DNA of 64,000 nucleotides from Streptococcus parasanguinis (GCA_905188195.1 CAJJKY010000006.1:1-64000); one strand, 5' to 3'; shown: positions 9,665 through 19,729, counted from the first letter of the stretch. Translations and numbers: made by a program. Notes: generated by a model from the letters alone, not told the origin.

Positions 9665-9849
9665 TCTTGACTCGGGTTAAAAATGTCCACTGGACCTTCC
9701 TCGCTTCCGAATTTTTCGGCTCGGGTTAAAAAGATCCGCAGGATCTGGGTCGCTTCTTCATTTCTAGGCGACCGTTAAAAAGATCCGCAGGACCTGGCCA
9801 CTCTTTGGTTTTTAGGTGGCCGTTAAAAATGTCCACTGGACATTTTTAA
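9665..9849 (-). repeat. Array of four 48-49 bp hairpin repeat units
   Basis: The core GTTAAAAATGTCCACTGGA or a near copy (GTTAAAAAGATCCGCAGGA) occurs at 9676, 9725, 9774 and 9822, i.e. at periods of 49, 49 and 48. Between cores are further hairpins whose stems differ but still pair: GGTCGC/GCGACC in one unit, GGCCAC/GTGGCC in the next, and CCGAA/TTCGG in another. The last copy is the rpoD terminator and overlaps the rpoD stop codon. I do not recognise a named family. Confidence 0.85.
9823..9849 (-). terminator. Terminator of dnaG-rpoD
   Basis: The palindrome TTAAAAATGTCC-AG-GGACATTTTTAA style stem ends in a T run on the minus strand and includes the rpoD stop codon. It is also the first unit of the repeat array. 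Confidence 0.75.
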
Positions 9850-10955
9850 TCCTCTATAAAGTCACGCAATGGTTTGCTTCTGCTTGGGTGGCGGAGTTTG
9901 CGAAGGGCTTTGGCTTCGATCTGACGGATCCGTTCACGGGTCACGTTGAAGACTTTCCCCACATCTTCCAAAGTCCGCATTTTTCCATCATCGAGACCAA
10001 AACGGAGACGCAAAACATTTTCTTCCCGGTCTGTCAGGGTATCGAGGACTTCATCCAATTGTTCGCGTAGAACCACACGAGTGGTGTAGTCTACTGGATT
10101 TTCAATCACTTCATCTTCGATAAAATCGCCCAAGTGGCTATCGTCTTCTTCCCCGATTGGAGTTTCAAGAGAAACCGGTTCTTGCGCAATCTTCAAGATT
10201 TCACGCACCTTGTCTGGTGTCATATCCATACGTTCAGCGATTTGTTCTGGTGTTGGGTCTTGTCCCAATTCTTGCAAGAGATTGCGTTGTTCACGAACCA
10301 ACTTGTTAATGGTTTCCACCATGTGAACAGGGATCCGAATGGTACGCGCTTGGTCTGCAATGGCACGAGTGATGGCCTGACGGATCCACCAAGTAGCATA
10401 AGTAGAGAACTTGAACCCTTTGGTATAGTCAAACTTATCAACGGCCTTCATCAAGCCCATGTTTCCTTCTTGGATCAAATCCAAAAATTGCATTCCACGA
10501 CCAACATAACGTTTCGCAATGGATACAACCAAACGAAGGTTGGCTTCTGCTAGACGTTGCTTAGCTTCCAAATCACCTTGTTCCACCAAGATAGCCAATT
10601 CTTGTTCTTCTTCATTGGTCAATAGAGGAACAACACCAATTTCTTTCAAGTACATCCGTACCGGGTCATTGACCTTAGCAGAGTTGCTTCCAAGCAATTC
10701 CTCATCTGACAACTCTGGCTCTTCCTCATTGTTCAACACACGCGCACTTGGATTGCCATCTTTATCAGTGATCGAAATCCCTGCATCTTGAATACGTTGC
10801 AAAAGATCTTCAATCCCATCTGCATCTAGCGTGAATGGAATAACCAATTGGTCATTAATTTCATCATCTGTTGCAGTTCCGCTTTTCTTGTGGCTACGAA
10901 TAAATTCTGCAATTTGAACGTCCAATGTTGTAATATCTTTTTGTTCTTTAGCCAT
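9846..10955 (-). CDS. rpoD: Primary RNA polymerase sigma factor (sigma-70/SigA)
   Basis: The 369-residue housekeeping sigma factor directs RNA polymerase to -10/-35 promoters. It has region 1.1-like acidic N-terminus, region 1.2 ([11 protein letters not shown]), region 2 with the RPON signature ([20 protein letters not shown] then [17 protein letters not shown]) and [13 protein letters not shown], region 3, and region 4 with the helix-turn-helix [20 protein letters not shown]. It begins 2 bases after the dnaG stop, the classical dnaG-rpoD macromolecular synthesis arrangement, without rpsU upstream. Length matches Streptococcus RpoD (about 369). Confidence 0.98.
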   Translation of the reverse strand: MAKEQKDITTLDVQIAEFIRSHKKSGTATDDEINDQLVIPFTLDADGIEDLLQRIQDAGISITDKDGNPSARVLNNEEEPELSDEELLGSNSAKVNDPVRMYLKEIGVVPLLTNEEEQELAILVEQGDLEAKQRLAEANLRLVVSIAKRYVGRGMQFLDLIQEGNMGLMKAVDKFDYTKGFKFSTYATWWIRQAITRAIADQARTIRIPVHMVETINKLVREQRNLLQELGQDPTPEQIAERMDMTPDKVREILKIAQEPVSLETPIGEEDDSHLGDFIEDEVIENPVDYTTRVVLREQLDEVLDTLTDREENVLRLRFGLDDGKMRTLEDVGKVFNVTRERIRQIEAKALRKLRHPSRSKPLRDFIED

Positions 10956-10957
10956 TC

Positions 10958-12736
10958 TTACTCCATTCTTCTTTTTTGAGCGATTAAACGCTCGAGTTCC
11001 AATAAAGCTTTTTCCGCATCCCCTATTGAGGAAGCTTCCTTCACTTTATTTCCAATTTGTTGACTTTCTTTGCGAAGAAGCTCACGATTCCGTGTCGCTT
11101 CTACTTCTTCTAACTCACCATCTGCTATCTCATCTGGTAAATCTTCTTCTAACATGCGGTACCAGGCGTGCTGGACCCCTTCAGGCTGCTCAGATAAATC
11201 CTGAGAGGTGACTTCTCCATTTTGACAGAGCAATTGATACAAGATCTGTAACTCCGGCGTGTCAAAGGCAAAATCAGGTCGCAAACGGTAATCATTGAGC
11301 ACCATTGGAAAATCCTTCATCCTACTTAACAAATGATTTTCCGCCTTGATCAAGCGCGTCATCCCACGATTCGGCAAGAGCTCCACTGAAAAATGCGATG
11401 TTTTTGACCGTCCACCTTCTTGCGCTTCTTGTCGTTGATGCAAGCGACTATTATTGACAATTTGCTCAATCTGCAAGTAATCAAAGTCCGGCAATAAATC
11501 GGCCAACTTATAAATATAGGTGTTTTGCGCTGTAATGGAGCGCGTCTGGGCGATCATCGGTGCCAGCTTTTCGACAAACTCAATTTGCGCCTGCAAGTTC
11601 TCAATATACTGGGGTTTCCAGTAGTGCATCAAGAATTCAACCTTACTGATCCGAGAATTCTTCAAGAGGGTAGCTAGATCTTCTGGGGACGTCTTTTTGA
11701 GGTACTCATCAGGGTCCATCTGATCTGGGATACGGACGATCTCCAACTCCAGATCCTGCAAGACATCCAAGGCCTTAGCTGTTGCTTCAAGCCCTGCCTT
11801 ATCTCCATCATAGGTCAAGATGACCTTTTTAGTAAAATGAGACAGGTGCTGGACATGCTCTGGTGTCAAGGCTGTCCCCATAGAGGCGACTGCATTTTCT
11901 ATCCCAGCTCGATAAGCTGCAATGACATCCATAAAGCCTTCCATGATATACATTTCATATTGCTTTTTGGCGCTCGTCTTGGCTTGATCCAAATGATAGA
12001 GTTCATAACTTTTATTAAATAGACGGGTACTACGACTATTCTTGTACTTGGCTTGATGACTACCATCCTCCGTCATTTTCCACAGCCTACCAGAAAAGGC
12101 AATGACCCGTCCACTATCATCCGTCAGGGGAAACATGATCCGATCCTGAAAGGCATCAAAAACCGTTCCTGCATCTGAGATTGTGAATAACCCCGAATCG
12201 GTAATCACTTTCTCAGAGAACTTCTCAGAGAGATTTCGATAGAGATAATTCCCTTCTGCTGGGGCTAAGCCCAATTGAAAATGTCGGATGACCTCATCCG
12301 TCAATCCACGTTCATGCAGATAATTTCGCGCTTCTTCTCCCATCTTTGTCGTCATCAGAATCGCCTGGTAGAACTTACTGGCTTCCTGATGAATCTCATA
12401 AAGTTCTTGGTTGGGATTGATAGACGTTGGTTGAGCCGGCCTTGCTTGGTACTGAAGCGCAATACCCGCTTTTTCTGCTACGATCTGGACCGCATCCATA
12501 AAAGCCACTCCACGGTATTCCTCAATAAACTTAAAGACATCTCCCGAGCGACCACATCCGAAACAATGGTAAAACTGCTTGTCTTCAACGACATTAAAAG
12601 AAGGAGTCTTTTCACCATGAAAAGGACAGAGCCCTAAAAAATTACGGCCAGCCTTGGTCAAAGAAACAACTTCTCCAATAACTTCAACAATGTTTACACT
12701 GTTTTTAATTTCTGCAATTAGCTCTTTATCAACCAT
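10958..12736 (-). CDS. dnaG: DNA primase
   Basis: The 592-residue enzyme makes RNA primers at the replication fork. The N-terminal zinc ribbon shows CPFH..C..C ([13 protein letters not shown] and [10 protein letters not shown]). The TOPRIM domain contains [14 protein letters not shown] with the catalytic Glu, and LTYDGDKAG with the metal-binding Asp. A C-terminal helicase-interaction region follows. ATG at 12736 ([10 protein letters not shown]) has TGGAGG eight bases upstream; longer upstream starts are possible in frame but match neither the family N-terminus nor a ribosome-binding site. It is transcribed with rpoD. Confidence 0.97.
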   Translation of the reverse strand: MVDKELIAEIKNSVNIVEVIGEVVSLTKAGRNFLGLCPFHGEKTPSFNVVEDKQFYHCFGCGRSGDVFKFIEEYRGVAFMDAVQIVAEKAGIALQYQARPAQPTSINPNQELYEIHQEASKFYQAILMTTKMGEEARNYLHERGLTDEVIRHFQLGLAPAEGNYLYRNLSEKFSEKVITDSGLFTISDAGTVFDAFQDRIMFPLTDDSGRVIAFSGRLWKMTEDGSHQAKYKNSRSTRLFNKSYELYHLDQAKTSAKKQYEMYIMEGFMDVIAAYRAGIENAVASMGTALTPEHVQHLSHFTKKVILTYDGDKAGLEATAKALDVLQDLELEIVRIPDQMDPDEYLKKTSPEDLATLLKNSRISKVEFLMHYWKPQYIENLQAQIEFVEKLAPMIAQTRSITAQNTYIYKLADLLPDFDYLQIEQIVNNSRLHQRQEAQEGGRSKTSHFSVELLPNRGMTRLIKAENHLLSRMKDFPMVLNDYRLRPDFAFDTPELQILYQLLCQNGEVTSQDLSEQPEGVQHAWYRMLEEDLPDEIADGELEEVEATRNRELLRKESQQIGNKVKEASSIGDAEKALLELERLIAQKRRME

Positions 12737-12881
12737 AAACAGTGCCTCCATTTTACCATAGATTATCACTTTATATTTTATACTAAAAGTTAGTAAAAGT
12801 AAATTTTTTCCTACCGATTTCACACATAAAAGAAAAGATTTTCAACCTTTATCACTAATTTTAAAAAATGAGGCATATTCC

Positions 12882-12910
12882 TTGTCAGTCGAATATTTTT
12901 CCGTTATACT
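12882..12910 (+). promoter_or_regulatory. Promoter of mscL
   Basis: TTGTCA (12882-12887), a 17-base spacer and TATACT (12905-12910) lie 40 bases before the mscL ATG. Confidence 0.85.
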
Positions 12911-12950
12911 ATCATAGTAAAAAATTATTATGAAAGGACATATTTAGGAT

Positions 12951-13331
12951 ATGTTAAAAGATTTGAAAGCTTTTCTCCTTCGTGGGAATATTGTTGACCT
13001 TGCTGTAGCAGTCGTTATCGGAGCTGCATTTGGAGCTATCGTAACATCACTTGTTAACGATATCATCACTCCACTTATTTTGAAACCAGCTATGAAAGCT
13101 GCTGGTGTTGATAAGATTGCTAATTTGTCATGGAACGGTGTTGCATACGGTAGCTTCTTGAGCGCTGTGATCAACTTCCTTGTTGTTGGTACTGTTCTTT
13201 TCTTCGTAGTGAAAGCTGCTGAAAAAGCTCAAAACCTTGGTAAAAAAGAAGAAGCTGTCGAAGAAGAAGCTCCTGCTCCTACTCAAGAAGAGTTGCTTAC
13301 TGAAATCCGCGACTTGCTTGCAAACAAATAA
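12951..13331 (+). CDS. mscL: Large-conductance mechanosensitive channel
   Basis: The 126-residue membrane protein forms the pentameric emergency channel that opens on hypo-osmotic shock. The sequence has the N-terminal amphipathic helix (MLKDLKAFLLRGN), the first pore-lining segment with VDLAVAVVIGAAFGAIVTSLV, a periplasmic loop, a second membrane segment (FLSAVINFLVVGTVLFFVVKA), and a charged C-terminal bundle. An SD-like AAAGGA precedes the ATG. It is a single-gene unit with its own promoter and terminator. Confidence 0.97.
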   Translation: MLKDLKAFLLRGNIVDLAVAVVIGAAFGAIVTSLVNDIITPLILKPAMKAAGVDKIANLSWNGVAYGSFLSAVINFLVVGTVLFFVVKAAEKAQNLGKKEEAVEEEAPAPTQEELLTEIRDLLANK

Positions 13332-13345
13332 TCAGATAAAAAGAT

Positions 13346-13377
13346 CCGATCTTCTAGCTAGAAGATCGGTTTTTTTG
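13346..13377 (+). terminator. Terminator of mscL
   Basis: CCGATCTTCTAG-CTAGAAGATCGG is a perfect inverted repeat followed by TTTTTTT. Confidence 0.9.
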
Positions 13378-13389
13378 TCTTTAACGGAT

Positions 13390-13420
13390 GAAAAAAACAA
13401 AAAACAGACCGAGGTCTGTT
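13390..13420 (-). terminator. Terminator of rpsU
   Basis: The minus strand reads AACAGACC-TC-GGTCTGTT followed by TTTGTTTTTTT, 12 bases after the rpsU stop. Confidence 0.8.
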
Positions 13421-13431
13421 CTTGTATTCAA

Positions 13432-13608
13432 TTAGAATTTTTTACGTTTACGAGCTGCTTCTGATTTACGTTTACGTTTTACAGAAGGTTTTTCATAGAA
13501 TTCACGTTTGCGTGTTTCTTGAAGAGTACCAGCTTTAGTAACCGCACGTTTGAAACGACGAAGAGCATCGTCAAGAGATTCATTCTTACGTACTACTGTT
13601 TTTGACAT
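13432..13608 (-). CDS. rpsU: 30S ribosomal protein S21
   Basis: The 58-residue basic protein of the small ribosomal subunit begins [20 protein letters not shown] and ends in a Lys/Arg-rich tail ([14 protein letters not shown]). ATG at 13608 has GAAGGGAG upstream. The frame is open 21 codons further back, but that part contains the promoter and is not S21-like. Here rpsU is a single-gene unit rather than part of the dnaG-rpoD operon. Confidence 0.97.
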
Positions 13609-13642
13609 ATTTTTCACTCCCTTCAAGCCTAAAATCTTAATC

Positions 13643-13671
13643 ATTTTATCACACTTTAAAGAGGCTGTCAA
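13643..13671 (-). promoter_or_regulatory. Promoter of rpsU
   Basis: On the minus strand TTGACA (13666-13671), 17 bases, TAAAAT (13643-13648). A consensus -35 suggests strong constitutive expression. Confidence 0.85.
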
Positions 13672-13750
13672 GATCTTTTGAAACTTTTCTAGCCCTCCTA
13701 GCCTTCATGTCATTTCTTTTTCCAACTTTTTCATTCTTTCCATTTTATGA

Positions 13751-13756
13751 TACAAT
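13751..13756 (+). promoter_or_regulatory. Extended -10 for the ferredoxin-NADP reductase gene
   Basis: TATGATACAAT gives an extended -10 about 30 bases before the ATG at 13787. Confidence 0.5.
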
Positions 13757-13786
13757 GGAAACAAAGAAAACCCTGAAGGAGATACT

Positions 13787-14755
13787 ATGTCAGAAATTTA
13801 TGATATTACAATTGTTGGGGGCGGACCAGTTGGTCTGTTTGCTGCTTTTTATGGCAATATGCGCCAAGTAAAAGTCAAACTGATTGATTCCTTACCTCAA
13901 CTGGGAGGGCAACCAGCTATTCTCTATCCAGAAAAGAGTATCCTCGATGTACCTGGCTTTACCAATTTGACTGGTGAAGAATTGAGCAACCGCTTGATAG
14001 AGCAAGTTAAACGGTTTGATACACCGATCTTTCTCAATGAAACTGTAGAGGATATCCGAAAAGAAGGCGATCTCTTCACCATCACTACTTCTCGCCAAGT
14101 GCATCAGTCTAAAGCAGTCATTATTGCCATGGGCGGTGGTGCCTTTAAGCCACGCGCCCTTGACATTGAGGGAGCTGAAGACTTTGATAACGTCCACTAT
14201 CATGTTTCGAACATCCAACAATATGAAGGACAGCAGGTGACCGTCCTTGGTGGTGGAGACTCTGCTGTAGACTGGGCTCTTGCTTTTGACAAGATTGCTC
14301 CAACTACGATCATTCATCGTCGGGATAACTTCCGTGCTTTAGAACATAGTGTAGAAGAACTCAAACAATCTTCTGTTAGCATCAAAACACCATTTATTCC
14401 TAGTCGTTTGATTGGCGAAAATGGTCATGCCACTCATCTTGAAATCACAAAAGTCAAATCCGATGAAACAGAACTCATTCCGATTGATCACTTATTCGTC
14501 AATTACGGCTTTAAATCTTCTATTGGGAACCTGAAAGAATGGGGTGTAGAATTGCAACGCCATAAAATCAAGGTCAACCAAAAACAAGAAACTAGCCTTC
14601 CTGGAATGTACGCTTGTGGAGACTGCTGCTTCTATGAAGGAAAGATCGATCTCATTGCTACAGGTCTGGGAGAAGCCCCAACAGCTGTAAACAATGCCAT
14701 TAACTACATCTATCCAGATAAGAAAGTCCAACCAACGCACTCCACCAGTTTATAA
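13787..14755 (+). CDS. Ferredoxin/flavodoxin--NADP(+) reductase, thioredoxin-reductase-like
   Basis: The 322-residue flavoprotein has an N-terminal FAD-binding Rossmann fold (IVGGGPVGLFAAFYG), a central NADPH fold (VTVLGGGDSAVDWALAF), and a C-terminal FAD motif (GMYACGDCCFYEGKIDLIATGLGEAPTA). The redox-active CxxC of true thioredoxin reductases is absent from the NADPH domain, which places it in the YumC-type FNR family that supplies electrons to ferredoxin or flavodoxin. ATG at 13787 follows GAAGGAGA. It is a single gene, convergent with whiA, and shares a bidirectional terminator with it. The physiological partner is not visible here. Confidence 0.9.
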   Translation: MSEIYDITIVGGGPVGLFAAFYGNMRQVKVKLIDSLPQLGGQPAILYPEKSILDVPGFTNLTGEELSNRLIEQVKRFDTPIFLNETVEDIRKEGDLFTITTSRQVHQSKAVIIAMGGGAFKPRALDIEGAEDFDNVHYHVSNIQQYEGQQVTVLGGGDSAVDWALAFDKIAPTTIIHRRDNFRALEHSVEELKQSSVSIKTPFIPSRLIGENGHATHLEITKVKSDETELIPIDHLFVNYGFKSSIGNLKEWGVELQRHKIKVNQKQETSLPGMYACGDCCFYEGKIDLIATGLGEAPTAVNNAINYIYPDKKVQPTHSTSL

Positions 14756-14756
14756 T

Positions 14757-14779
14757 AAAAAAGGCCTTTGGCCTTTTTT
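14757..14779. terminator. Bidirectional terminator between the reductase gene and whiA
   Basis: AAAAAAGGCC-TTT-GGCCTTTTTT serves both convergent genes. The whiA stop codon lies at its edge. Confidence 0.85.
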
Positions 14780-15695
14780 ATTTGTCTAAATCGTCTGCGA
14801 TTTTATTGATCTTACGCAAGCGGTGATTGACGCCACTTTTGGAAATTGGAATTTGCAAGCTATCCGCAATCTGCTGGATGGAATAATCAGGATGGTTCAT
14901 CCGGATATAGGCGACTTCTTGCAAGTCACTTGGTAAACTTCCTAGACCAACCGTATCCACAATTTTACTGATATTATTAATGGTTTTCATACTAGCTGTG
15001 ACCGTGCGCTGAATATTGGCCATCTCGGCATTATTGGCCCGATTGAGGTCATTGCGCGTCTCTCTCATGACCTTGATGGACTCAAATTCCTGCATGGCTT
15101 GCATGGCCTCTACGACAATGAGAAAATCAATAATATCTTCCGCTCTCTGCAGATAGGTCACCACTCCTTTTTTCCGCTCGATGGTTTTGGCGTCTAGTAA
15201 AAATCCTTGCATGAGAAGGGCAATTCCTTCCGCGTGGTCTGTATAAACAGAATGAATTTCCAGCTGGTACTTTCCTTTTTCAGGATCCTTGATGGATCCG
15301 CTCGATAGAAAAGCCCCCCGAAGATAAGCACGACTAGCTACTTCATCTTCTAAAACACTAGCATCAATGCCTGTCTCAATCCCAAAGAAGGCATCTGCCA
15401 AATGCAAGTCAGCTAAAATATCTTCTACCTTTTCATCCAAGAATACTGTGTAGACACGATTCTTTTTCAAATTGGTTTTTTGGTGGTGACGAATATCCGA
15501 CTTAGCTTCATAAAAATGATGCAACAACTCATAGATATGGCGAGCAATCTTGGCATTTTCTGTCGTTACCGAGAGCGTCAAACCGCCCATTGATATGCCG
15601 AGGCTCCCAGACATCTTGATAATAGCAGCTAATTCACTCTTTTCAAATCGCTTGAGAGACAATAATTCTTCTTTGACACGAACCGTAAAACTCAT
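14778..15695 (-). CDS. whiA: WhiA family DNA-binding protein
   Basis: The 305-residue protein combines a LAGLIDADG-homing-endonuclease-like N-terminal domain without catalytic function and a C-terminal helix-turn-helix ([29 protein letters not shown]). In Firmicutes WhiA influences cell division and chromosome organisation. It overlaps the upstream yvcK-like gene by 4 bases, and the order rapZ-yvcK-whiA is the conserved Firmicutes cluster. ATG at 15695 gives [14 protein letters not shown], typical of the family. The exact role in this organism is inferred from relatives. Confidence 0.95.
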   Translation of the reverse strand: MSFTVRVKEELLSLKRFEKSELAAIIKMSGSLGISMGGLTLSVTTENAKIARHIYELLHHFYEAKSDIRHHQKTNLKKNRVYTVFLDEKVEDILADLHLADAFFGIETGIDASVLEDEVASRAYLRGAFLSSGSIKDPEKGKYQLEIHSVYTDHAEGIALLMQGFLLDAKTIERKKGVVTYLQRAEDIIDFLIVVEAMQAMQEFESIKVMRETRNDLNRANNAEMANIQRTVTASMKTINNISKIVDTVGLGSLPSDLQEVAYIRMNHPDYSIQQIADSLQIPISKSGVNHRLRKINKIADDLDK

Positions 15696-16669
15696 TTTCT
15701 CACCTGCACGATCTGCATCAGCTCTTCGACCACTTTTTCACCATCATGAAAAGCGCCACCATTGACCAACTTCAAGAAATCGGAAGAAATCACTTGAGGA
15801 ACTTGTGAGTGTAGCCCCTTAAAATCGTGTTCTACCTGGACCAAATATTCATCAAATTTATTGCTGTTCATATAAGCTGCGGGAACCTGATTGATATTGA
15901 CAAGGACGGTGTCGATGAACTTTTCTCCCAAATGTTTGTGGAGCACGGCCACGTGGTCACTATCTGTGAAATGTTCGGTTTCTCCTCTTTGGGTCATGAT
16001 ATTACAAACATAGGCCACCTGAGCCTTGGTTTCAAGGATGGCTTTCCCAATCTCATCGATCATCAAATTAGGAAGGATCGAGGTAAAGAGCGAGCCAGGA
16101 CCCAAGACGACCATATCACTTTCAAGAATCGCTTCCACCACTTTCTTACTAGCCTTTGGACGCTCTTGATCAAAGGTATTGGTCACATAAACATGATCAA
16201 TCATGCCGGTATAGTTGGCAATGTGACTTTCTCCTACTATTTCTTTTCCATCTTGAAAGACAGCATGAAGGGTCAAGGGACTATCACTCGACGGATAGAT
16301 CTTGCCGGTTGTATGAAAGAACTTGGTCAACAACTGCATGGCATTATAGGTTGAGCCTTGCATCTCAGAAATCCCTGCAATGATCAAGTTTCCCAAAGGG
16401 TGTCCAGCCAAGGGGCCGTCATCGTCCGCAAAGCGGTATTGAAAAACTTTCTCATAAAAACGAGGCATATCTGACATAGCAACCAAGACATTTCGAAGAT
16501 CCCCAGGTGGTGTCAATTTTTGGATGTTCTTCCGCAATTCACCTGAGCTACCGCCATCATCTGCAACAGTTACAATGGCAGTGATCTCGACCGTTTTTTT
16601 TCTTAGACTATCGAGAATAACAGAAATCCCTGTCCCTCCTCCAATAACGGTTACTTTAGGTTTTCTCAT
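15692..16669 (-). CDS. yvcK: Gluconeogenesis factor, YvcK/CofD-like
   Basis: The 325-residue protein begins [21 protein letters not shown], a nucleotide-sugar-binding loop, followed by [12 protein letters not shown], the conserved CofD-like motif. In Bacillus the homologue binds UDP-sugars and is needed for normal cell-wall synthesis on gluconeogenic carbon sources. Here it overlaps whiA downstream and rapZ upstream by 4 bases each, so translation is probably coupled. Further conserved segments are [25 protein letters not shown] and [16 protein letters not shown]. Confidence 0.95.
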   Translation of the reverse strand: MRKPKVTVIGGGTGISVILDSLRKKTVEITAIVTVADDGGSSGELRKNIQKLTPPGDLRNVLVAMSDMPRFYEKVFQYRFADDDGPLAGHPLGNLIIAGISEMQGSTYNAMQLLTKFFHTTGKIYPSSDSPLTLHAVFQDGKEIVGESHIANYTGMIDHVYVTNTFDQERPKASKKVVEAILESDMVVLGPGSLFTSILPNLMIDEIGKAILETKAQVAYVCNIMTQRGETEHFTDSDHVAVLHKHLGEKFIDTVLVNINQVPAAYMNSNKFDEYLVQVEHDFKGLHSQVPQVISSDFLKLVNGGAFHDGEKVVEELMQIVQVRK

Positions 16670-17556
16670 GAGCGATTCACCGTTTCTTTCCGTCTGTCCT
16701 TGTCTCTATGACTGCAATTGACCTGCCAATTTTTTTCTAAATCATGCGCTAAGCGCTCTGCAAAGGCTACTGAACGGTGTTGACCTCCAGTACAGCCCAT
16801 GGCGATGGTGAGAACGGATTTACCTTCTCGTTTATAAGACGGTAAAATAGGAACGATTAAGTCATGGAGATGACGGTAAAAGTCCTCTGATTCAGGGTGA
16901 TCCATGACATAATCATAGACAGCTGGATCTTGACCGGTTAAATTCCGAAGTTCCAATTTATAGTAGGGATTTGGAAGAAAACGCACGTCAAAGACGAGGT
17001 CAGCATCGATCGGAAGGCCGTATTTGAAACCAAATGACATGACCTCGACCCGAAAATCTGGCTGATTATCTTGACTGGCAAATTGCTCTGCAATCGTTTT
17101 TCTCAGATTACGGGGCGTCAATTCAGTCGTGTCTACCACATTTTGACTGATATTTTTCAAAGGAGACAAGAGCTCTCGCTCTAAGGTAATCCCATCTAAA
17201 ACACGGCCATCTGCAGCTAGTGGGTGGCTACGACGTGTTTCCTTGTATCGTGCTACCAACTCACTGTCAGTAGCATCCAAGAACAAAACCTTGAAATCGA
17301 GATCTTCTTGGTTGTCCAATTCATCCAAAATGGTGCGAATTTCATTGAAAAAAGAACGGCTCCGCATGTCCACTACAACGGCTAATTTATTGTTATCCGG
17401 GCTATGACGCATGAGCTCAATAAATTTCAGCAAGAGAGCCGGTGGCATATTATCGATGGTAAAGTAACCCAAATCCTCAAACGATTGGATAGCGACGGTC
17501 TTGCCAGCACCGCTCATCCCTGTTACCATGACTAGTTGAATCTTACTTTCTGTCAT
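16666..17556 (-). CDS. rapZ: RNase adapter/nucleotide-binding protein RapZ (YvcJ)
   Basis: The 296-residue P-loop protein has Walker A GMSGAGKT at 13-20 and the Walker B-like VVVDMRSR. Its C-terminal half carries the signature [17 protein letters not shown]. In Gram-negatives RapZ guides RNase E to the GlmZ sRNA; in Firmicutes (YvcJ) it hydrolyses GTP and affects competence, so the role here is not certain. ATG at 17556 follows GGGAGGAG. The frame is open 37 codons further upstream, but that part passes through the ridA terminator, so the shorter start is preferred. It overlaps yvcK by 4 bases. Confidence 0.95.
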   Translation of the reverse strand: MTESKIQLVMVTGMSGAGKTVAIQSFEDLGYFTIDNMPPALLLKFIELMRHSPDNNKLAVVVDMRSRSFFNEIRTILDELDNQEDLDFKVLFLDATDSELVARYKETRRSHPLAADGRVLDGITLERELLSPLKNISQNVVDTTELTPRNLRKTIAEQFASQDNQPDFRVEVMSFGFKYGLPIDADLVFDVRFLPNPYYKLELRNLTGQDPAVYDYVMDHPESEDFYRHLHDLIVPILPSYKREGKSVLTIAMGCTGGQHRSVAFAERLAHDLEKNWQVNCSHRDKDRRKETVNRS

Positions 17557-17570
17557 TTTCTCCTCCCAAA

Positions 17571-17611
17571 ATAAAACAGAGTGGCCTACAGTTTCCTGCT
17601 TTCCACTCTGT
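17571..17611 (-). terminator. Terminator after ridA
   Basis: The minus strand has ACAGAGTGG ... CCACTCTGT with a loop of about 18 bases, followed by TTTATTTT. It separates ridA from rapZ-yvcK-whiA. Confidence 0.7.
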
Positions 17612-17632
17612 CTTTTTGTCTTTGAATGGTTA

Positions 17633-18016
17633 TTAGGCCTTGATTTCCGCAATAACTTCAATTTCAACCTTCACATCACGTGGCAGGCGTGCTACTTCAA
17701 CAGCAGATCGAGCTGGAAACTCTGTGGTAAAGACTGTTTTATAGACCTCATTAAAAGGTACAAAGTCATTCATATCACTTAAGAAACAAGTGGTTTTCAC
17801 CACATGGTCAAAGTCTGTCCCAGCCTCTTCCAAAATAGCCCCAATATTCTTTAAGACTTGCTCTGTTTGTTCTTGGATGGTTTCGCCAATGATTTCTCCT
17901 GTTTCAGGTGACAAAGGAACTTGCCCACTTGCAAAGAGAAGATTGCCTACAATTTTCCCTTGAACATAAGGTCCAATTGCTGCAGGTGCTTTATCTGTAT
18001 GAATTGTTTTTGCCAT
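17633..18016 (-). CDS. ridA: RidA family 2-iminobutanoate/2-iminopropanoate deaminase
   Basis: The 127-residue YjgF/YER057c/UK114 protein hydrolyses reactive enamine/imine intermediates made by PLP enzymes. Family marks are [12 protein letters not shown] near the N-terminus, [17 protein letters not shown], and the C-terminal [24 protein letters not shown] with the substrate-binding Arg. ATG at 18016 has GGAG seven bases upstream; a TTG four codons earlier is a weaker option. It lies 18 bases after the small unknown gene and ends before a terminator. Confidence 0.93.
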   Translation of the reverse strand: MAKTIHTDKAPAAIGPYVQGKIVGNLLFASGQVPLSPETGEIIGETIQEQTEQVLKNIGAILEEAGTDFDHVVKTTCFLSDMNDFVPFNEVYKTVFTTEFPARSAVEVARLPRDVKVEIEVIAEIKA

Positions 18017-18034
18017 AGTATTCTCCAAGTCTAT

Positions 18035-18199
18035 TTACTTCTGCTGGTTTTCTTTTGCTAATTTTTCCCTTTGTAGGCGCAACTTGCGCTTAGGATTTAG
18101 TGTATTAAAGAGTTCTTCTAATTTTTCAGCATTCCAAACATCAGCTGCTGAAACAAAATTTCCATTTTCATCTCGAAAAGAGATCGGTTTATCTCCCAC
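18035..18199 (-). CDS. Small conserved-looking protein of unknown function
   Basis: From a GTG at 18199 the frame gives 54 residues, MGDKPISFRDENGNF and so on, ending in a basic, helix-prone tail (KRKLRLQREKLAKE). GAGG lies eight bases before the GTG. The frame stays open upstream to a TGA at 18239-18241, but that extension holds no ATG, GTG or TTG. It lies between obgE and ridA, 51 bases after the obgE stop, with no terminator, so it is probably co-transcribed with both. The composition is protein-like and soluble. I do not recognise a function; an alternative is that an upstream start was lost by a frameshift. Confidence 0.6.
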   Translation of the reverse strand: MGDKPISFRDENGNFVSAADVWNAEKLEELFNTLNPKRKLRLQREKLAKENQQK

Positions 18200-18250
18200 T
18201 GAAAAAGCCTCATTTCTTATTTGGAATCCTTGATCCGCTCAGGATCACCC

Positions 18251-19564
18251 TTAATCTACAAACTCAAATTCAAATTTACCGATCCGGACGATATCGCCAT
18301 CTTTTGCCCCACGTGCACGGAGAGCTTCATCAACACCCATTCCACGCAATTGACGAGCAAATTTCATGACCGCTTCATCCCGATCGAAATTCGTCATATT
18401 AAAGAGTTTTTCAAGTTTTTCACCAGACAAGACCCAAGCGGCATCGTCATCACGACTGATGTCAAAGGCTGGCTGGTCTTCATCAAAGCCATAGTAGACT
18501 TCTTCTTGGGCCATTTCGTCTTCTGAATACAAGAGGAATTCTGGCGTTTTGTCTAACAATTCTGCTGTTGCTTCTAACAAGTTGTCCAAACCTTGATGCG
18601 CCAAACTAGAGATCGGGAAGATCTGTGGCAATTCATCAAACTCATCGTAATTGGACGCCAATTTCTTCTTGAACTCTTTCAAGTTTTCTTGGCTCTCTGG
18701 CATATCCATCTTATTTGCCACGATAATCTGAGGTCGCTCCATCAAACGAAGATTATAGGTTTCAAGCTCTTTATTAATTTGAACATAGTCTTCATAAGGG
18801 TCGCGTCCTTCACTCGCTGACATATCAATAACATGCAAGATAACACGGGTGCGCTCGATGTGGCGAAGGAACTGGGTTCCTAGTCCGACTCCTTGGCTAG
18901 CTCCTTCAATCAATCCAGGAAGGTCTGCGACTGCAAACGATTCACCTGATGGCGTCCGAACCATGCCCAAGTTTGGAACGATGGTTGTGAAATGATAAGC
19001 TCCAATCTTTGGTTTGGCTGAAGTAATGACACTAAGAAGGGTTGATTTCCCTACTGATGGGAAGCCAACCAAACCAACGTCTGCCAAGACCTTGAGTTCT
19101 AATTCGAGTTCGCGTTCCTGACCAGGTTCCCCATTCTCAGAAATCTCTGGAGCTGGATTCTTTGGAGTGGCAAAACGAATATTTCCACGTCCGCCACGGC
19201 CACCGTGGGCGACAATGTACTCTTGTCCATTTTCAACTAGGTCCGTAATAACCTTGCCAGTCTCGGCATCTCGGACGGTCGTTCCTTGAGGAACCCGAAC
19301 ATAGAGATCTTCTGCTCCCCGTCCGTGCATCCCTTTGGTCATTCCTTTTTCCCCATTTTGGGCTTTGAAATGCCGGTTATAACGGAAGTCCATCAAGGTG
19401 CGCAAGCCTTCGTCTACTACGAAGATGACATTGCCACCACGACCTCCATCACCACCCCAAGGTCCGCCATTAGGGACATATTTTTCACGGCGAAAAGCCA
19501 CCATGCCATCGCCGCCATTTCCAGCCTTGACCTTAATCTTGGCTGTATCTAAAAACATACTCAT
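18251..19564 (-). CDS. obgE: GTPase ObgE/CgtA
   Basis: The 437-residue essential GTPase takes part in late 50S ribosome assembly and the stringent/stress response. The N-terminal Obg fold is glycine-rich ([22 protein letters not shown] and GGRGGRGN). The G domain has G1 [11 protein letters not shown]3 [11 protein letters not shown]4 NKMD and G5-like [10 protein letters not shown]-terminal OCT domain ends the protein ([21 protein letters not shown]). ATG at 19564 is followed two codons later by a second ATG, which could also serve. It follows the small DUF4044 gene, with which it shares a consensus promoter. Confidence 0.97.
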   Translation of the reverse strand: MSMFLDTAKIKVKAGNGGDGMVAFRREKYVPNGGPWGGDGGRGGNVIFVVDEGLRTLMDFRYNRHFKAQNGEKGMTKGMHGRGAEDLYVRVPQGTTVRDAETGKVITDLVENGQEYIVAHGGRGGRGNIRFATPKNPAPEISENGEPGQERELELELKVLADVGLVGFPSVGKSTLLSVITSAKPKIGAYHFTTIVPNLGMVRTPSGESFAVADLPGLIEGASQGVGLGTQFLRHIERTRVILHVIDMSASEGRDPYEDYVQINKELETYNLRLMERPQIIVANKMDMPESQENLKEFKKKLASNYDEFDELPQIFPISSLAHQGLDNLLEATAELLDKTPEFLLYSEDEMAQEEVYYGFDEDQPAFDISRDDDAAWVLSGEKLEKLFNMTNFDRDEAVMKFARQLRGMGVDEALRARGAKDGDIVRIGKFEFEFVD

Positions 19565-19597
19565 AAATAGATGATTTCCTTTGTTTCTGTGTGCGTC

Positions 19598-19729
19598 TTA
19601 GTAAGAAAGAGCACCAATTGCGGTTGCAAAGATTGCACCAACCGTTACAATCAACATAATCACAATGACCACCATCGTGATCATTTCAAATGGTGTTTTT
19701 TTACGTTTTCCGTTATCTCCAAAAGCCAC
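19598..19729 (-). CDS. DUF4044 small membrane protein
   Basis: This 43-residue peptide starts at GTG 19729 with GAGG eight bases upstream: (M)AFGDNGKRKKTPFEMITMV, followed by one strongly hydrophobic segment (VVIVIMLIVTVGAIFATAIG). Short basic-headed single-span proteins of this type (DUF4044) occur in lactic acid bacteria and streptococci. Topology is predicted N-in. It sits 34 bases before obgE, downstream of a strong promoter. Function is unknown; the conserved KKTPFE motif is the only recognisable feature. Confidence 0.85.
   Translation of the reverse strand: MAFGDNGKRKKTPFEMITMVVIVIMLIVTVGAIFATAIGALSY

Noticed and set aside
9628..9690. N-terminal 21-residue extension of the SufT-like protein
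   Set aside because: It lies in the repeat array, lacks an SD and is not family-like; ATG 9627 has AAAAGGAAG.
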